Positions 31,844-39,483 of a stretch of DNA of 46,931 bases are shown here, piece after piece. A program made the translations under genes and the position numbers. Each line of letters begins with the position of its first letter. The stretch's first letter is position 1. The stretch comes from an uncultured Clostridia bacterium. GTDB lineage: Bacteria; Bacillota; Clostridia; Christensenellales; Borkfalkiaceae. The stretch covers positions 1-46,931 of the forward strand of contig CANRAR010000009.1 of the NCBI GenBank assembly GCA_947628675.1, in the 5' to 3' direction. The notes beneath the pieces were generated by a model. It ran no database searches and was not told the origin of the DNA. It saw only the letters and a program-made list of their open reading frames with translations.

Positions 31844-32467
31844 ATGGATACGAGGTATTTGCAGGCGCTCGACGAATATTTTTGCGCAAATTATTCGGAC
31901 TACGTGCGGCTTGCGGCGCTCGAGGGCTACGAGCGCCCCGAACTCATCTATATCGAGCGGGACGGCAACATCGCGCGGCGCGATTCCTCCGCCCTGCGGC
32001 TCTGCGAGCAGAAAAACGCGCAGGAACTTCTCGCGCGCTTCAAAGAGGGGCTCGTCGATACCGACTACACCTTCAACTTCACCGTCGCCTCCTGGTTTTC
32101 CCGCTTCCGCGACCTCTTCCGCAAACACACCTTCAAAAAGGTGCTCGCCTCCACTTTGAAAAAGTACGATGAAACTTGGGAGAGCGCGGGGGAAAAACTC
32201 AACATCGAGCCCCGCTTTTGGCGTATGATCGTCAAGGGCAAGTTGTACCCCGAAAAGTGCACCGTCCTTGCGCTTGCGCTCGTCTGTCATATGCGCACCG
32301 CCGATCTTCAAAGCCTTCTCAACGTCTGCGGGTTCGAACTCAAAAAGGAGAGCGTCCGCGATGTCGTCGTGAGTTATCTCATGGAGCAGAAGGTATTCAA
32401 CGCCGAGATGCGCGACGGGTGCCTTTCCGAATACCACATCACCACCGTCCCCATCCGCCGCGCCTGA
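31844..32467 (+). CDS. Unknown protein with XRE-associated C-terminal domain
   Basis: A 207-residue soluble protein. Residues ~1-95 are unassigned. Residues ~115-205 (RFWRMIVKGKLYPEKCTVLA, ALVCHMRTADLQSLLNVCGF, SVRDVVVSYLMEQKVF) match a helical, HTH-like C-terminal module seen in various Clostridial regulatory proteins; I recall it by pattern only. There is no Shine-Dalgarno, and the ATG coincides with the predicted transcription start. It lies 41 nt upstream of cysE and is probably co-transcribed with cysE-cysS. Confidence 0.7.
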   Translation: MDTRYLQALDEYFCANYSDYVRLAALEGYERPELIYIERDGNIARRDSSALRLCEQKNAQELLARFKEGLVDTDYTFNFTVASWFSRFRDLFRKHTFKKVLASTLKKYDETWESAGEKLNIEPRFWRMIVKGKLYPEKCTVLALALVCHMRTADLQSLLNVCGFELKKESVRDVVVSYLMEQKVFNAEMRDGCLSEYHITTVPIRRA

Positions 32468-32508
32468 AACAAAACGGGGCGCATACAATAGGAGCAAGGA
32501 GAAAAGCC

Positions 32509-33219
32509 GTGTTCTTTCGCAAACTCAACATGGATATTGCTGCGGCCAAGCGCAACGACCCCGCTGCGCGCAACCGCTTTGAAATTTGGCTGACCTATTC
32601 GGGGGTGCGCGCACTCATCTGGCACCGCCGCGCCGCCGTACTTTGGAAGATGCACCTCAAATTCCTCGCGCGCTGGGCTTCCCAGTGGGCGAAATTCCGC
32701 ACGGGCATCGAGATCCACCCCGCCGCCAAGATTGCCCCCGGCGTCTTCATCGACCACGGCTCGGGCGTCGTCATCGGTGAAACGGCGGAAGTCGAAGAGG
32801 GCGTCGTCATCTATCAGGGCGTCACGCTCGGCGGCACGGGTAAAGAGAAGGGCAAGCGCCATCCCACCATCCGAAAGAACGCCGTCATCGCCTGCGGCGC
32901 CAAGGTTTTGGGCGGCTTTACGGTGGGCGAGGGAGCCCGCATCGGCGCGGGCGCCGTCGTCTTAAAGGAAGTCCCCCCGTTTGCGACCGTCGTCGGCGTC
33001 CCGGGGCGCGTCGTGCGCATCAACGGCGAGAAGCCGCAAGATCTCATCCCCGAAAAGGAAGACCCCATCGTGCAGGAACTCTGCGCTCTCCGCGAGCGCG
33101 TCTTTGCGCTCGAAGAGATGCTCGCGGCGCGGCAACAAGAGGCGCAGGCAGACGGGGCGCAACCCGCAGAGCAGACAGACGGGGCACAAAACGAGGAGCA
33201 GACAGATGAAAATTTATAA
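32509..33219 (+). CDS. cysE: Serine O-acetyltransferase
   Basis: A 236-residue left-handed beta-helix enzyme that makes O-acetylserine from serine and acetyl-CoA. Hexapeptide repeats run from GIEIHPAAKIAPGVFIDHG through GVVIGETAEVEEGVVIYQG to GEGARIGAGAVVLKEV. The active-site His lies in FIDHGSG. The start is a GTG with AAGGAG 6 nt upstream. The C-terminal ~25 residues are a low-complexity tail of Gln, Ala, Asp and Glu repeats. It overlaps cysS by 14 nt. Confidence 0.92.
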   Translation: MFFRKLNMDIAAAKRNDPAARNRFEIWLTYSGVRALIWHRRAAVLWKMHLKFLARWASQWAKFRTGIEIHPAAKIAPGVFIDHGSGVVIGETAEVEEGVVIYQGVTLGGTGKEKGKRHPTIRKNAVIACGAKVLGGFTVGEGARIGAGAVVLKEVPPFATVVGVPGRVVRINGEKPQDLIPEKEDPIVQELCALRERVFALEEMLAARQQEAQADGAQPAEQTDGAQNEEQTDENL

Positions 33220-34591
33220 TTCGCTCACGCGCCGGAAGGAGGAGTTTATCCCCCTTGAAGATGGCAAAGTCAAAATGTACGCCTGCGGCATCACCGTCTC
33301 GGGCGAAGCGCACGTCGGGCACGGCTTTCAGGCCATCCTCTACGACATCTTCCGCAAATTTTTGGAAAAGCAGGGCTACGCTGTCATCTACGCCCGCAAC
33401 TATACCGATGTAGACGATAAAATTATCGCCAAGAGCAAGGAGACGGGCATCCCCGCCGACGAGTACGCCGCGATGATGATCCAAAAGATCGACGCGGTGA
33501 TGGAGGAACTCGACGTCGGCGAGCCCACCGTCTGGCTCAAAGCCACGGAGAACATCGGCAACATCATTTCCTTCATCGAGGAACTCATCGCCAAGGGACA
33601 CGCCTACCCCGCGTCCAATGGCGACGTGTATTTCGACGTCGATACCTTCCCCGCCTACGGGCAGCTCTCGGGCAGGAACAAGGAGGAGATGCTCGACGGC
33701 GTCCGCGTCGAAAACGACGAGGAGAAGAAGAACCCCTACGACTTTGCCCTGTGGAAGGCTGCAAAGGCGGGGGAAATCAGTTGGGATTCCCCTTGGGGGA
33801 AGGGCAGGCCGGGCTGGCACATCGAGTGCTCGGCGATGAACCGCGCCGCGTTCGGCGATCAGATCGACATCCACGGCGGCGGCAGGGATCTCATCTTCCC
33901 GCACCACGAAAACGAGATCGCGCAGACGGAGGCGTTGACGGGCAAGCGTTTCGCAAAATATTGGACGCATAACGGGCTCATCAAGGTCAACGGGCAGAAG
34001 ATGTCCAAGTCCCTCGGCAACAGCCTGCTTTTGGAGGACTTGCTCGCCAAGTACAGCAACGAGGCCATCAAGTTCGCGCTGCTCTCCACGGGCTACCGCG
34101 GCGACGTCAACATCACGGACGACCTCTTCCCCAACGCCGAAGCCCACCTCGTGCGGTTCTACGCCCTCATCGAGAAGGCGGAAAAGGCGTTCCCCGAGGA
34201 GACGGGGCTGTACCCCGCCATCGACGAAAAGTTCAACGCCGCCATGAGCGACGACTTCAACACCGCCCTCGCCCTCTCCGACCTCTACGGCTATTTCAAG
34301 GACGTCTCCAAATCGCTCGCGGAAAACGACCCCGCCGCCCGCCGCATGACCAACCAGATCCGCGCGACCTATTCGCTCTTGGGTCTCTTCAAGAAGAACG
34401 CCGCCGAATATCTTGCCAAGTACGCGAAGGAGGAGGACGCCCCCGCCGAGGTGAAACAAATCGCCGAAGCCCGCTGGGCTGCCCGCCAAAACAAGGACTG
34501 GGCGACCTCCGACTCCCTCCGCGAAAAACTCAAAGAAATGGGCTACTCCGTCAAGGACTCCAAAGACGGCTACACCCTCACAAAACTCTGA
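33206..34591 (+). CDS. cysS: Cysteinyl-tRNA synthetase
   Basis: A 461-residue class I synthetase. The zinc ligands are visible in [14 protein letters not shown] and [13 protein letters not shown] appears as HVGH, and KMSKS is intact. The segment [16 protein letters not shown] departs from the usual CGPTVYDYAHIGHAR, so it belongs to a divergent subgroup. AGGAG lies 7 nt before the ATG inside cysE. Coupling of cysE and cysS links cysteine supply with its charging, as in Bacillus. Confidence 0.94.
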   Translation: MKIYNSLTRRKEEFIPLEDGKVKMYACGITVSGEAHVGHGFQAILYDIFRKFLEKQGYAVIYARNYTDVDDKIIAKSKETGIPADEYAAMMIQKIDAVMEELDVGEPTVWLKATENIGNIISFIEELIAKGHAYPASNGDVYFDVDTFPAYGQLSGRNKEEMLDGVRVENDEEKKNPYDFALWKAAKAGEISWDSPWGKGRPGWHIECSAMNRAAFGDQIDIHGGGRDLIFPHHENEIAQTEALTGKRFAKYWTHNGLIKVNGQKMSKSLGNSLLLEDLLAKYSNEAIKFALLSTGYRGDVNITDDLFPNAEAHLVRFYALIEKAEKAFPEETGLYPAIDEKFNAAMSDDFNTALALSDLYGYFKDVSKSLAENDPAARRMTNQIRATYSLLGLFKKNAAEYLAKYAKEEDAPAEVKQIAEARWAARQNKDWATSDSLREKLKEMGYSVKDSKDGYTLTKL

Positions 34592-34614
34592 ATTTGTCCC
34601 TCGCTTATCCTCCC

Positions 34615-34667
34615 GCGTCATTCTGAACCCCCGCAAGGGGGTGAAGAATCCCGAACAACGCAGTCCG
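34615..34667 (+). repeat. Family A repeat, copy 3 (5-bp stem)
   Basis: gcgtcATTCTgaa, CCCCC-gcaa-GGGGG, tgaAGAATcccgaacaacg and cagtccg. This is a short-core version of the same layout. Confidence 0.87.
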
Positions 34668-34671
34668 TCTT

Positions 34672-34780
34672 TGCCCCCTCCTCGGGAGGGGGGTAGGGGG
34701 GTGGGGTTATCCTCATACCGAGCCCCATCCGCTCTTACTTGCCCTCCCCCTACGTTAGGGGGAGGGGTAGGGGAGGGGGT
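34672..34780 (+). repeat. Two G-quadruplex motifs and a family B half-site
   Basis: Motif 34684-34706 has four G-tracts with loops A, TA and T. Motif 34758-34779 has tracts separated by A, TA and A, preceded by a complementary C-rich arm that can form a 9-bp hairpin. Between them ctcATACcgagcc is a family B left flank without its right half. Confidence 0.75.
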
Positions 34781-34831
34781 GCGCCCTCATTCCCCATCAA
34801 CCCAACACAAATCCAAAAAGGAAACACCAAT

Positions 34832-36643
34832 ATGCAGATCACAGGCAAACAACTTCGTCAAAAATGGCTCGACTTCTACACCTCCCACGGCCACGTAGAC
34901 ATCGGCGCGGTCTCCCTCATCGGCGACGGTTCGACGGGCGTCATGTTCAACGTCGCGGGGATGCAGCCCCTCATGCCCTATCTTCTCGGCAAGCCCCACC
35001 CCGCGGGCAAGCGGCTGTGCAACGTGCAGGGCTGTATGCGCACGGTGGATATCGACAGCGTGGGCGATGCCTCCCACTTCACCTTCTTCGAGATGATGGG
35101 CAACTGGTCACTCGGCGACTACTTCAAAAAGGAGAAGACGGCGTGGACGTTCGAACTCCTCACCTCGGTGTTCGGGCTCGATAAAAACAAACTCTGCACC
35201 ACCGTATTCGAGGGCAATTCCTCCGCCCCGCGCGACGAGGAGACGGCGAGCCTTCTCATCGGTCTCGGCATCAAGCCCGAGCACGTATTTTACCTCCCCA
35301 AGGAGGATAATTGGTGGGAACTCGAGGGCACCGTGGGCACCCCCTGCGGGCCCGACAACGAGTGGTTCTATCCCATCGACGCCGAAAAGGAGAACCCCGT
35401 CTTTCCCGACGACTACGTGGAGATCGGCAACGACGTCTATATGCAGTACAAGAAGACGGAGACGGGCTACGAGCCCCTCGCAAACAAAAACGTGGATACG
35501 GGCTTCGGCTTCGATCGGATGCTCCTCTTTCTGAACGGCCTCCACGATGCGTACAAGACCGACCTCTTCACCGCCGTGCTTGCAAAATTGGAAGAACTCT
35601 CGGGTAAGAAATACGATGACGGCGGCGAGGATCAGCGCGCCATGCGCATCATCGCCGACCACACCCGCACCACGGTCATGCTCATCGGCGATAAGGTGGG
35701 CGTTCTCCCCTCCAACGTGGGGGCGGGCTACATCCTCCGCCGCATCATGCGCCGCGCCATCCGCTGGTGCAGAAAGTTAGGCGTCCCGTCCGACGCCATG
35801 CTCGACGTCGCCAAAATTTACATCCACGAAGTCTACAACGAGGCATATCCGCTCCTCCTCGAAAAAGAGGACTACATCCTCGCCGAGATGAAGAAGGAGG
35901 CCGACCGCTTCGAGGCGACCCTCGCACAGGGCATGAAGGAATTTGAAAAGACGGTGCAGGGTCTTAATCGCAAGAACGAGTTCATGGCGAAGCAAAACCC
36001 CGCCTACGTCCCCGAAACCGTCATCGGCGGCAAGGCAGCCTTCCGCCTCTACGATACCTACGGCTTCCCCCTCGAACTCACCGAGGAACTCGCCGCGGAG
36101 GGCGGGCTCACCGTGGACAAGGAGGGCTTCGAGGCGGCATTCAAGGAGCATCAGGAAAAGAGCCGCGCCCTCGAAAAGGGACAGGCAAAGGGCGGCCTCG
36201 AAAGCCACAGCGAAATGGCGGTAAAATATCACACCGCCACCCATCTTCTCAACGCCGCGCTGAAAGCCGTGCTCTCGCCCGACTGCAACCAGAAGGGGAG
36301 CAACATCACCGACGAGCGGATGCGCTTCGACTTCAACTTCGAGCGCGCCATGACGCCCGAGGAGGTGAAGGCGGTCGAGGATCTCGTCAACGAGAAGATC
36401 AAGGCGGATATCCCCGTCGTCTACAAGGAGATGAGCCTCGAGGAGGCGCGGAAAGAGCACTTCGTCGGCGTATTTGATAGCAAGTACGGCGAAGTCGTCA
36501 AAACGTACTCTATCGGCGATTTTTCGCGCGAGATGTGCGGCGGCCCCCACGTCGAACACACGGGCGTTCTCGGCCACTTCCACATCGTCAAGGAGCAGTC
36601 CTCCTCCGCGGGCGTCCGCCGCATTAAAGCGGTCTTGGAGTAA
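34832..36643 (+). CDS. alaS: Short alanyl-tRNA synthetase lacking C-Ala
   Basis: A 603-residue class II synthetase, against about 870-880 for standard bacterial AlaRS. The catalytic core is intact (FNVAGMQPLMPYL, HFTFFEMMGNWSLGDYF, and GFGFDRMLLFLNG). The editing site has HTATH (467-471) and CGGPH (569-573). The protein ends right after SSAGVRRIKAVLE, so the DHHA1/C-Ala region is missing. The distance from core to HTATH is ~100 residues shorter than usual, so the beta-barrel before the editing core is also missing. AAGGA precedes the ATG. Whether this is the sole alaS is unknown. Confidence 0.9.
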   Translation: MQITGKQLRQKWLDFYTSHGHVDIGAVSLIGDGSTGVMFNVAGMQPLMPYLLGKPHPAGKRLCNVQGCMRTVDIDSVGDASHFTFFEMMGNWSLGDYFKKEKTAWTFELLTSVFGLDKNKLCTTVFEGNSSAPRDEETASLLIGLGIKPEHVFYLPKEDNWWELEGTVGTPCGPDNEWFYPIDAEKENPVFPDDYVEIGNDVYMQYKKTETGYEPLANKNVDTGFGFDRMLLFLNGLHDAYKTDLFTAVLAKLEELSGKKYDDGGEDQRAMRIIADHTRTTVMLIGDKVGVLPSNVGAGYILRRIMRRAIRWCRKLGVPSDAMLDVAKIYIHEVYNEAYPLLLEKEDYILAEMKKEADRFEATLAQGMKEFEKTVQGLNRKNEFMAKQNPAYVPETVIGGKAAFRLYDTYGFPLELTEELAAEGGLTVDKEGFEAAFKEHQEKSRALEKGQAKGGLESHSEMAVKYHTATHLLNAALKAVLSPDCNQKGSNITDERMRFDFNFERAMTPEEVKAVEDLVNEKIKADIPVVYKEMSLEEARKEHFVGVFDSKYGEVVKTYSIGDFSREMCGGPHVEHTGVLGHFHIVKEQSSSAGVRRIKAVLE

Positions 36644-36657
36644 CCCTCCCGCCCGTA

Positions 36658-36818
36658 CCTGCCCCCTTTGCAAGGGTCGCGGAACGCACCATGAGCACCA
36701 GCCCTGTGGGCTGTGCGAGGCGTTCCGCGGAGAGTTCGCGCATTGGTAGGCGCGAACGGTGACCGAGGGCGGGCTTCCACCCGCCCGAGAAGGCTCCGCC
36801 GTAGGCGGTGGTGGGGGT
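36658..36818 (+). repeat. 161-bp multi-hairpin element, copy 1 (family C)
   Basis: By eye identical to 42306-42466. In order it can form cgcggaacgc/gcgttccgcg enclosing a smaller stem-loop (cagccc/gggctg), gttcgcgc/gcgcgaac, gggcggg/cccgccc and ccgcc/ggcgg. It starts 15 nt after the alaS stop. It contains no convincing coding frame. Confidence 0.9.
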
Positions 36819-36895
36819 TGATCGCACCTCCGCCTGTGCATAGCTGCTCCTTTTTGAAGGGGGCGGCTCCGCCGTAGGCGGTGGTGGGGGTTGAT
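36791..36895 (+). repeat. 31-bp direct repeat at the end of family C
   Basis: The final 31 nt around the C1 terminus (36791-36821, ggctccgccgtaggcggtgg and on) recurs exactly at 36865-36895, 74 bp downstream. The sequence between is non-coding. Confidence 0.85.
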
Positions 36896-36921
36896 TGTTC
36901 CCCCTTCGTACCCTTATGTCC

Positions 36922-36982
36922 CCTCATACCGAGCCTCGCGCCGACGCCACAGCGTCGGCGCGAGGCGAGTGTATCTTCCCTC
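36922..36982 (+). repeat. Family B repeat, copy 2 (15-bp variable stem)
   Basis: cctcATACcga, a perfect 15-bp stem (36933-36947 / 36952-36966) with loop CACA, then gagtGTATcttccctca. The right flank ends 6 nt before the next gene's ribosome site. Confidence 0.87.
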
Positions 36983-36999
36983 AAAAAAAGGAGCCCCAT

Positions 37000-37563
37000 A
37001 TGACCGAAAAGCAAAAAATGCTCGCAGGCGAACTGTATACCGCCTATGTGCCCGAACTCATGGAGGGTCTCGCCCGCGCCAAGCGTCTCTGCGAGGAGTA
37101 CAACCGCACCTCCCGCGATGAAAAGGAAAAGCGCCGCGCCCTCATGCACGAACTTCTCGGCAAGCACGGCGAAAATTTCAACATCGAGAGCAACGTGTGG
37201 TTCGACTACGGCTGCAACACCGAGGTCGGCGAAAACTTCTATTGCAATCACGACTGCGTCTTTCTCGACTGCAATAAAATTACGTTCGGCAACAACGTAT
37301 TCATCGCGCCGCAGTGCGGCTTCTATGCGGCGGGTCACCCGCTCGACGCCAAAATCCGTCGCCAAGAGTTGGAATTTGCAAAGCCCATCACAGTGGGGAA
37401 CGACGTTTGGTTCGGCGGCGGGGTGAAAGTTCTGCCCGGCGTCACCGTCGGCAGTAACGTTGTCATCGGCGCAGGGAGCGTCGTCGTTCACGATATTCCC
37501 TCGAACAGCGTCGCCGTCGGCAACCCCGCCCGCGTCATCAAAACCCTCCCCCCGCTCGAATAA
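37000..37563 (+). CDS. Maltose/galactoside O-acetyltransferase family protein
   Basis: A 187-residue hexapeptide acetyltransferase. It has the Mac N-terminal helix region (KQKMLAGELYTAYVPEL), then a left-handed beta-helix including YGCNTEVGENFYCNHDC and the catalytic-type loop AAGHPLDAKIRRQ with His, ending GNPARVIK. AAGGAG precedes the ATG. The sugar acceptor is unknown; some members detoxify excess sugars. The promoter must lie in the repeat-filled region upstream. Confidence 0.9.
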   Translation: MTEKQKMLAGELYTAYVPELMEGLARAKRLCEEYNRTSRDEKEKRRALMHELLGKHGENFNIESNVWFDYGCNTEVGENFYCNHDCVFLDCNKITFGNNVFIAPQCGFYAAGHPLDAKIRRQELEFAKPITVGNDVWFGGGVKVLPGVTVGSNVVIGAGSVVVHDIPSNSVAVGNPARVIKTLPPLE

Positions 37564-37577
37564 CCGCATCCCGCCCA

Positions 37578-37630
37578 TCCCCCTCCCCGCCTCTATAAGA
37601 GGCGGGGAGGGGGACACAGGGGGAGGGGCA
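37578..37630 (+). repeat. Family F repeat, copy 1 (stem plus G-quadruplex tail)
   Basis: A perfect 16-bp stem (37579-37594 / 37598-37613, loop ATA) whose right arm runs into GGGGAGGGGGACACAGGGGG-AGGGG, four G-tracts at 37604-37628. The rest of 37564-37753 is A/T-rich and non-coding. Confidence 0.85.
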
Positions 37631-37753
37631 CAAAACCGCGCCCTTCTCCCCCGAAAATCAATATGTCGTGCTTCGGCGGCCGCATCCCCCGAAATATGCA
37701 AAAAATATTTTCCTTTTTTCAAAAAAAATTATGATTTCGCAATTCAAAACCGC

Positions 37754-37782
37754 TTGACGGAACTTTTTATACGCCCTATAAT
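37754..37782 (+). promoter_or_regulatory. Promoter of rplM-rpsI
   Basis: TTGACG (37754-37759), a 17-nt spacer and a perfect TATAAT (37777-37782). Confidence 0.85.
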
Positions 37783-37828
37783 AAAGAAGTAAACGGGCGA
37801 AAGGCGGGCACTCCGCAGCGCATTGCGC

Positions 37829-37845
37829 GTTGCCGCGTTTCGGCA
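37829..37845 (+). promoter_or_regulatory. Hairpin in the rplM leader
   Basis: ttgccg-N5-cggcaa ends 8 nt before the ribosome site of rplM in a ~75-nt leader. An L13 leader motif is known in Bacillota; I cannot confirm that this one matches it. Confidence 0.4.
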
Positions 37846-37865
37846 ATTACGGTAAGGAGACAGAT

Positions 37866-38297
37866 ATGAAAACGTATATGGCAAACTCTCAAACGGTTGA
37901 GAGAAAGTGGTACGTTGTAGACGCGGCCGGCGTCCCCCTCGGAAGGCTTGCTTCCAAGGTGGCGGCCATTCTTCGCGGCAAAAACAAGCCCACGTACACC
38001 CCCAATGTCGATACGGGCGATTTCGTCATCGTCATCAACAGCGATAAGGCGGTGCTCACGGGCAAGAAGCTGGAAAATAAATTCTATCGCTATCACACCG
38101 GCTACATCGGCGGCCTCAAAGAAATTTCCTACGGCAAAATGATGTCCGAGCGCAGCGATGTCGCCGTATACGAGGCAGTCAGGGGAATGCTCCCGAAGAA
38201 TTCTCTCGGGCGGCAGATGATCAAAAAGCTCCGCATTTTCAAGGGCGCAGAGCACAACCATCAGGCGCAGAAGCCCGAACCTTTGAAATTATTTTAA
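37866..38297 (+). CDS. rplM: 50S ribosomal protein L13
   Basis: A 143-residue L13 of normal length. It has [55 protein letters not shown] and the [19 protein letters not shown] block. TAAGGAG precedes the ATG at 37866. It is followed 12 nt later by rpsI, the conserved L13-S9 pair. Confidence 0.97.
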   Translation: MKTYMANSQTVERKWYVVDAAGVPLGRLASKVAAILRGKNKPTYTPNVDTGDFVIVINSDKAVLTGKKLENKFYRYHTGYIGGLKEISYGKMMSERSDVAVYEAVRGMLPKNSLGRQMIKKLRIFKGAEHNHQAQKPEPLKLF

Positions 38298-38309
38298 GGA
38301 GAGCACGTC

Positions 38310-38723
38310 ATGGCTAAGGCGAATTTGAAGAAAAAGTTGCAATTCTGGGGCACCGGGAGAAGGAAGAAGGCGATCGCCCGTGTCCGTTTGCTCCCCGCAG
38401 GGAGCGGCGCCATCGTCATCAACGATAGAACGCTCGAAGATTATTTCCCGCAGGGCACCACGCAATACGTCGTCAAGCAGCCCCTCGTCGAAGTGGGCGC
38501 AGAGGGCAAGTACGATATCTACGTCAACGTCATCGGCGGCGGCTACACGGGTCAGGCGGGCGCCATCCGCCTCGGCATTGCGAGGGCGCTTCTCGAAGCC
38601 GAACCCGAAACGCGTCCCGCGCTGAAAAAGGCGGGCTTCCTCACGCGGGATCCCCGCGTCAAGGAGCGCAAGAAATACGGTCTCAAAAAGGCTCGCCGCG
38701 CTCCCCAGTTCTCGAAGAGATAA
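38310..38723 (+). CDS. rpsI: 30S ribosomal protein S9
   Basis: A 137-residue S9. [34 protein letters not shown] and the C-terminal [17 protein letters not shown], whose last Arg reaches the P-site tRNA, are all present. AAGGAG precedes the ATG. Confidence 0.97.
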   Translation: MAKANLKKKLQFWGTGRRKKAIARVRLLPAGSGAIVINDRTLEDYFPQGTTQYVVKQPLVEVGAEGKYDIYVNVIGGGYTGQAGAIRLGIARALLEAEPETRPALKKAGFLTRDPRVKERKKYGLKKARRAPQFSKR

Positions 38724-38730
38724 AAAACCA

Positions 38731-38761
38731 AGAGGTACAAATCGTACCTCTTTCTTTTTTT
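38731..38761 (+). terminator. Terminator of rplM-rpsI
   Basis: agaggtac / gtacctct with a 5-nt loop, followed by a T-rich run broken by one C. Confidence 0.92.
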
Positions 38762-38809
38762 GGTTAGAAACTGCGCCCAACGCAGCCCCCCTTGCGAGTT
38801 TTCCTTTTT

Positions 38810-38844
38810 GCCCCCTCCTGGGAGGGGGGGGTAGGGGGGTGGGG
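38810..38844 (+). repeat. G-quadruplex motif with C-rich arm
   Basis: ccccctcct pairs with the start of the G-run, then tracts at 38820-38844 separated by A, TA and T. It is almost identical to 34672-34706. Confidence 0.75.
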
Positions 38845-38865
38845 CATCCCCTCACTCTTTCCCCC

Positions 38866-38973
38866 GCGTCATTCTGCCCCGCCCGCACCATTCGTCTACT
38901 AAGGGCGGCACGAGCGCGTAGCGCGAAGTAACCCCCCGCAAGGGGGGTGAAGAATCCCGAACAACGCAGTCCG
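38866..38973 (+). repeat. Family A repeat, copy 4, carrying a nested family E element
   Basis: The A left flank gcgtcATTCTg is separated from CCCCCC-gcaa-GGGGGG-tgaAGAATcccg by a family E unit ctacTAAGggcggcacgag...gcgAAGTA (38895-38930). Confidence 0.8.
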
Positions 38974-38983
38974 TCGCCCCCGT

Positions 38984-39340
38984 CTACGGCGTCTGCTCTT
39001 TTCCTCCCGCACCGTTTGTCGAGCCCGCGCCCGTCGAGCCAGAACCGCCCGCCGAGCCCGCGCCCGTCAAACCCGAACCCGACCCCGCCGCATCCCCCGC
39101 GCCGATGTGCTTCACCGCCTTCTCGTGCCTGTCGAGAAAGGCAGAGAGCGCGCTCGCGCCCGCAGTCTCAGTCTGCTCCCCGTAGGCGGGCGGGGCGAAC
39201 GCCCTGTCCGCGGCGTTCGGCGCCGTCTCTGGCGCCCCGACCTTTTCAGCCCGCTCGGGCGCCCCGCTCTTTTCGGGTGTCTCGGGCAAGATGAGCGCGG
39301 AGAGGGTGTCGAGCAGCTCGAAAATTCCGAATTTTTCCAA
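38984..39340 (-). CDS. Unknown small protein with Gly/Ser-rich tail
   Basis: A 118-residue protein. The start is a TTG at 39340 with AAAGGAGG 7 nt upstream; the longer frame begins in promoter DNA of the divergent gene. The first ~20 residues (LEKFGIFELLDTLSALIL) form an amphipathic helix. A Pro/Ala/Glu stretch, a short helix ALSAFLDRHEKAVKHI and a final ~35 residues of Gly, Ser, Ala and Thr repeats follow. No family is recognised. It runs opposite to the local bias and its 3' end touches repeat A4. Confidence 0.6.
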   Translation of the reverse strand: MEKFGIFELLDTLSALILPETPEKSGAPERAEKVGAPETAPNAADRAFAPPAYGEQTETAGASALSAFLDRHEKAVKHIGAGDAAGSGSGLTGAGSAGGSGSTGAGSTNGAGGKEQTP

Positions 39341-39401
39341 AAAATCGCCTCCTTTTCTGTAAAATTTTTTTAAGAAAAGTGCAACTTTCGCAACTTTTTG
39401 A

Positions 39402-39430
39402 TTGCAAAAAGCCCCGATATAGTATATAAT
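39402..39430 (+). promoter_or_regulatory. Promoter of the large surface protein gene
   Basis: TTGCAA (39402-39407), a 17-nt spacer and a perfect TATAAT (39425-39430), about 54 nt upstream of the ATG. Confidence 0.82.
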
Positions 39431-39483
39431 AAGGTTTGTATCGTTAGAACGCAAAATCTCTCTTTTTGATAAGGATAACTTCC

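Noticed and set aside
34592-34831. T-box leader for alaS or cysE-cysS
   Set aside because: I found no T-box sequence of the GGGTGGNACCGCG type upstream of alaS or cysE. The alaS upstream gap is filled by repeats.
36624-36827. Small open frames across the 161-bp element
   Set aside because: The frames arise from hairpin sequence, occur in both directions and lack ribosome sites. The element is better explained as structured non-coding DNA or RNA.
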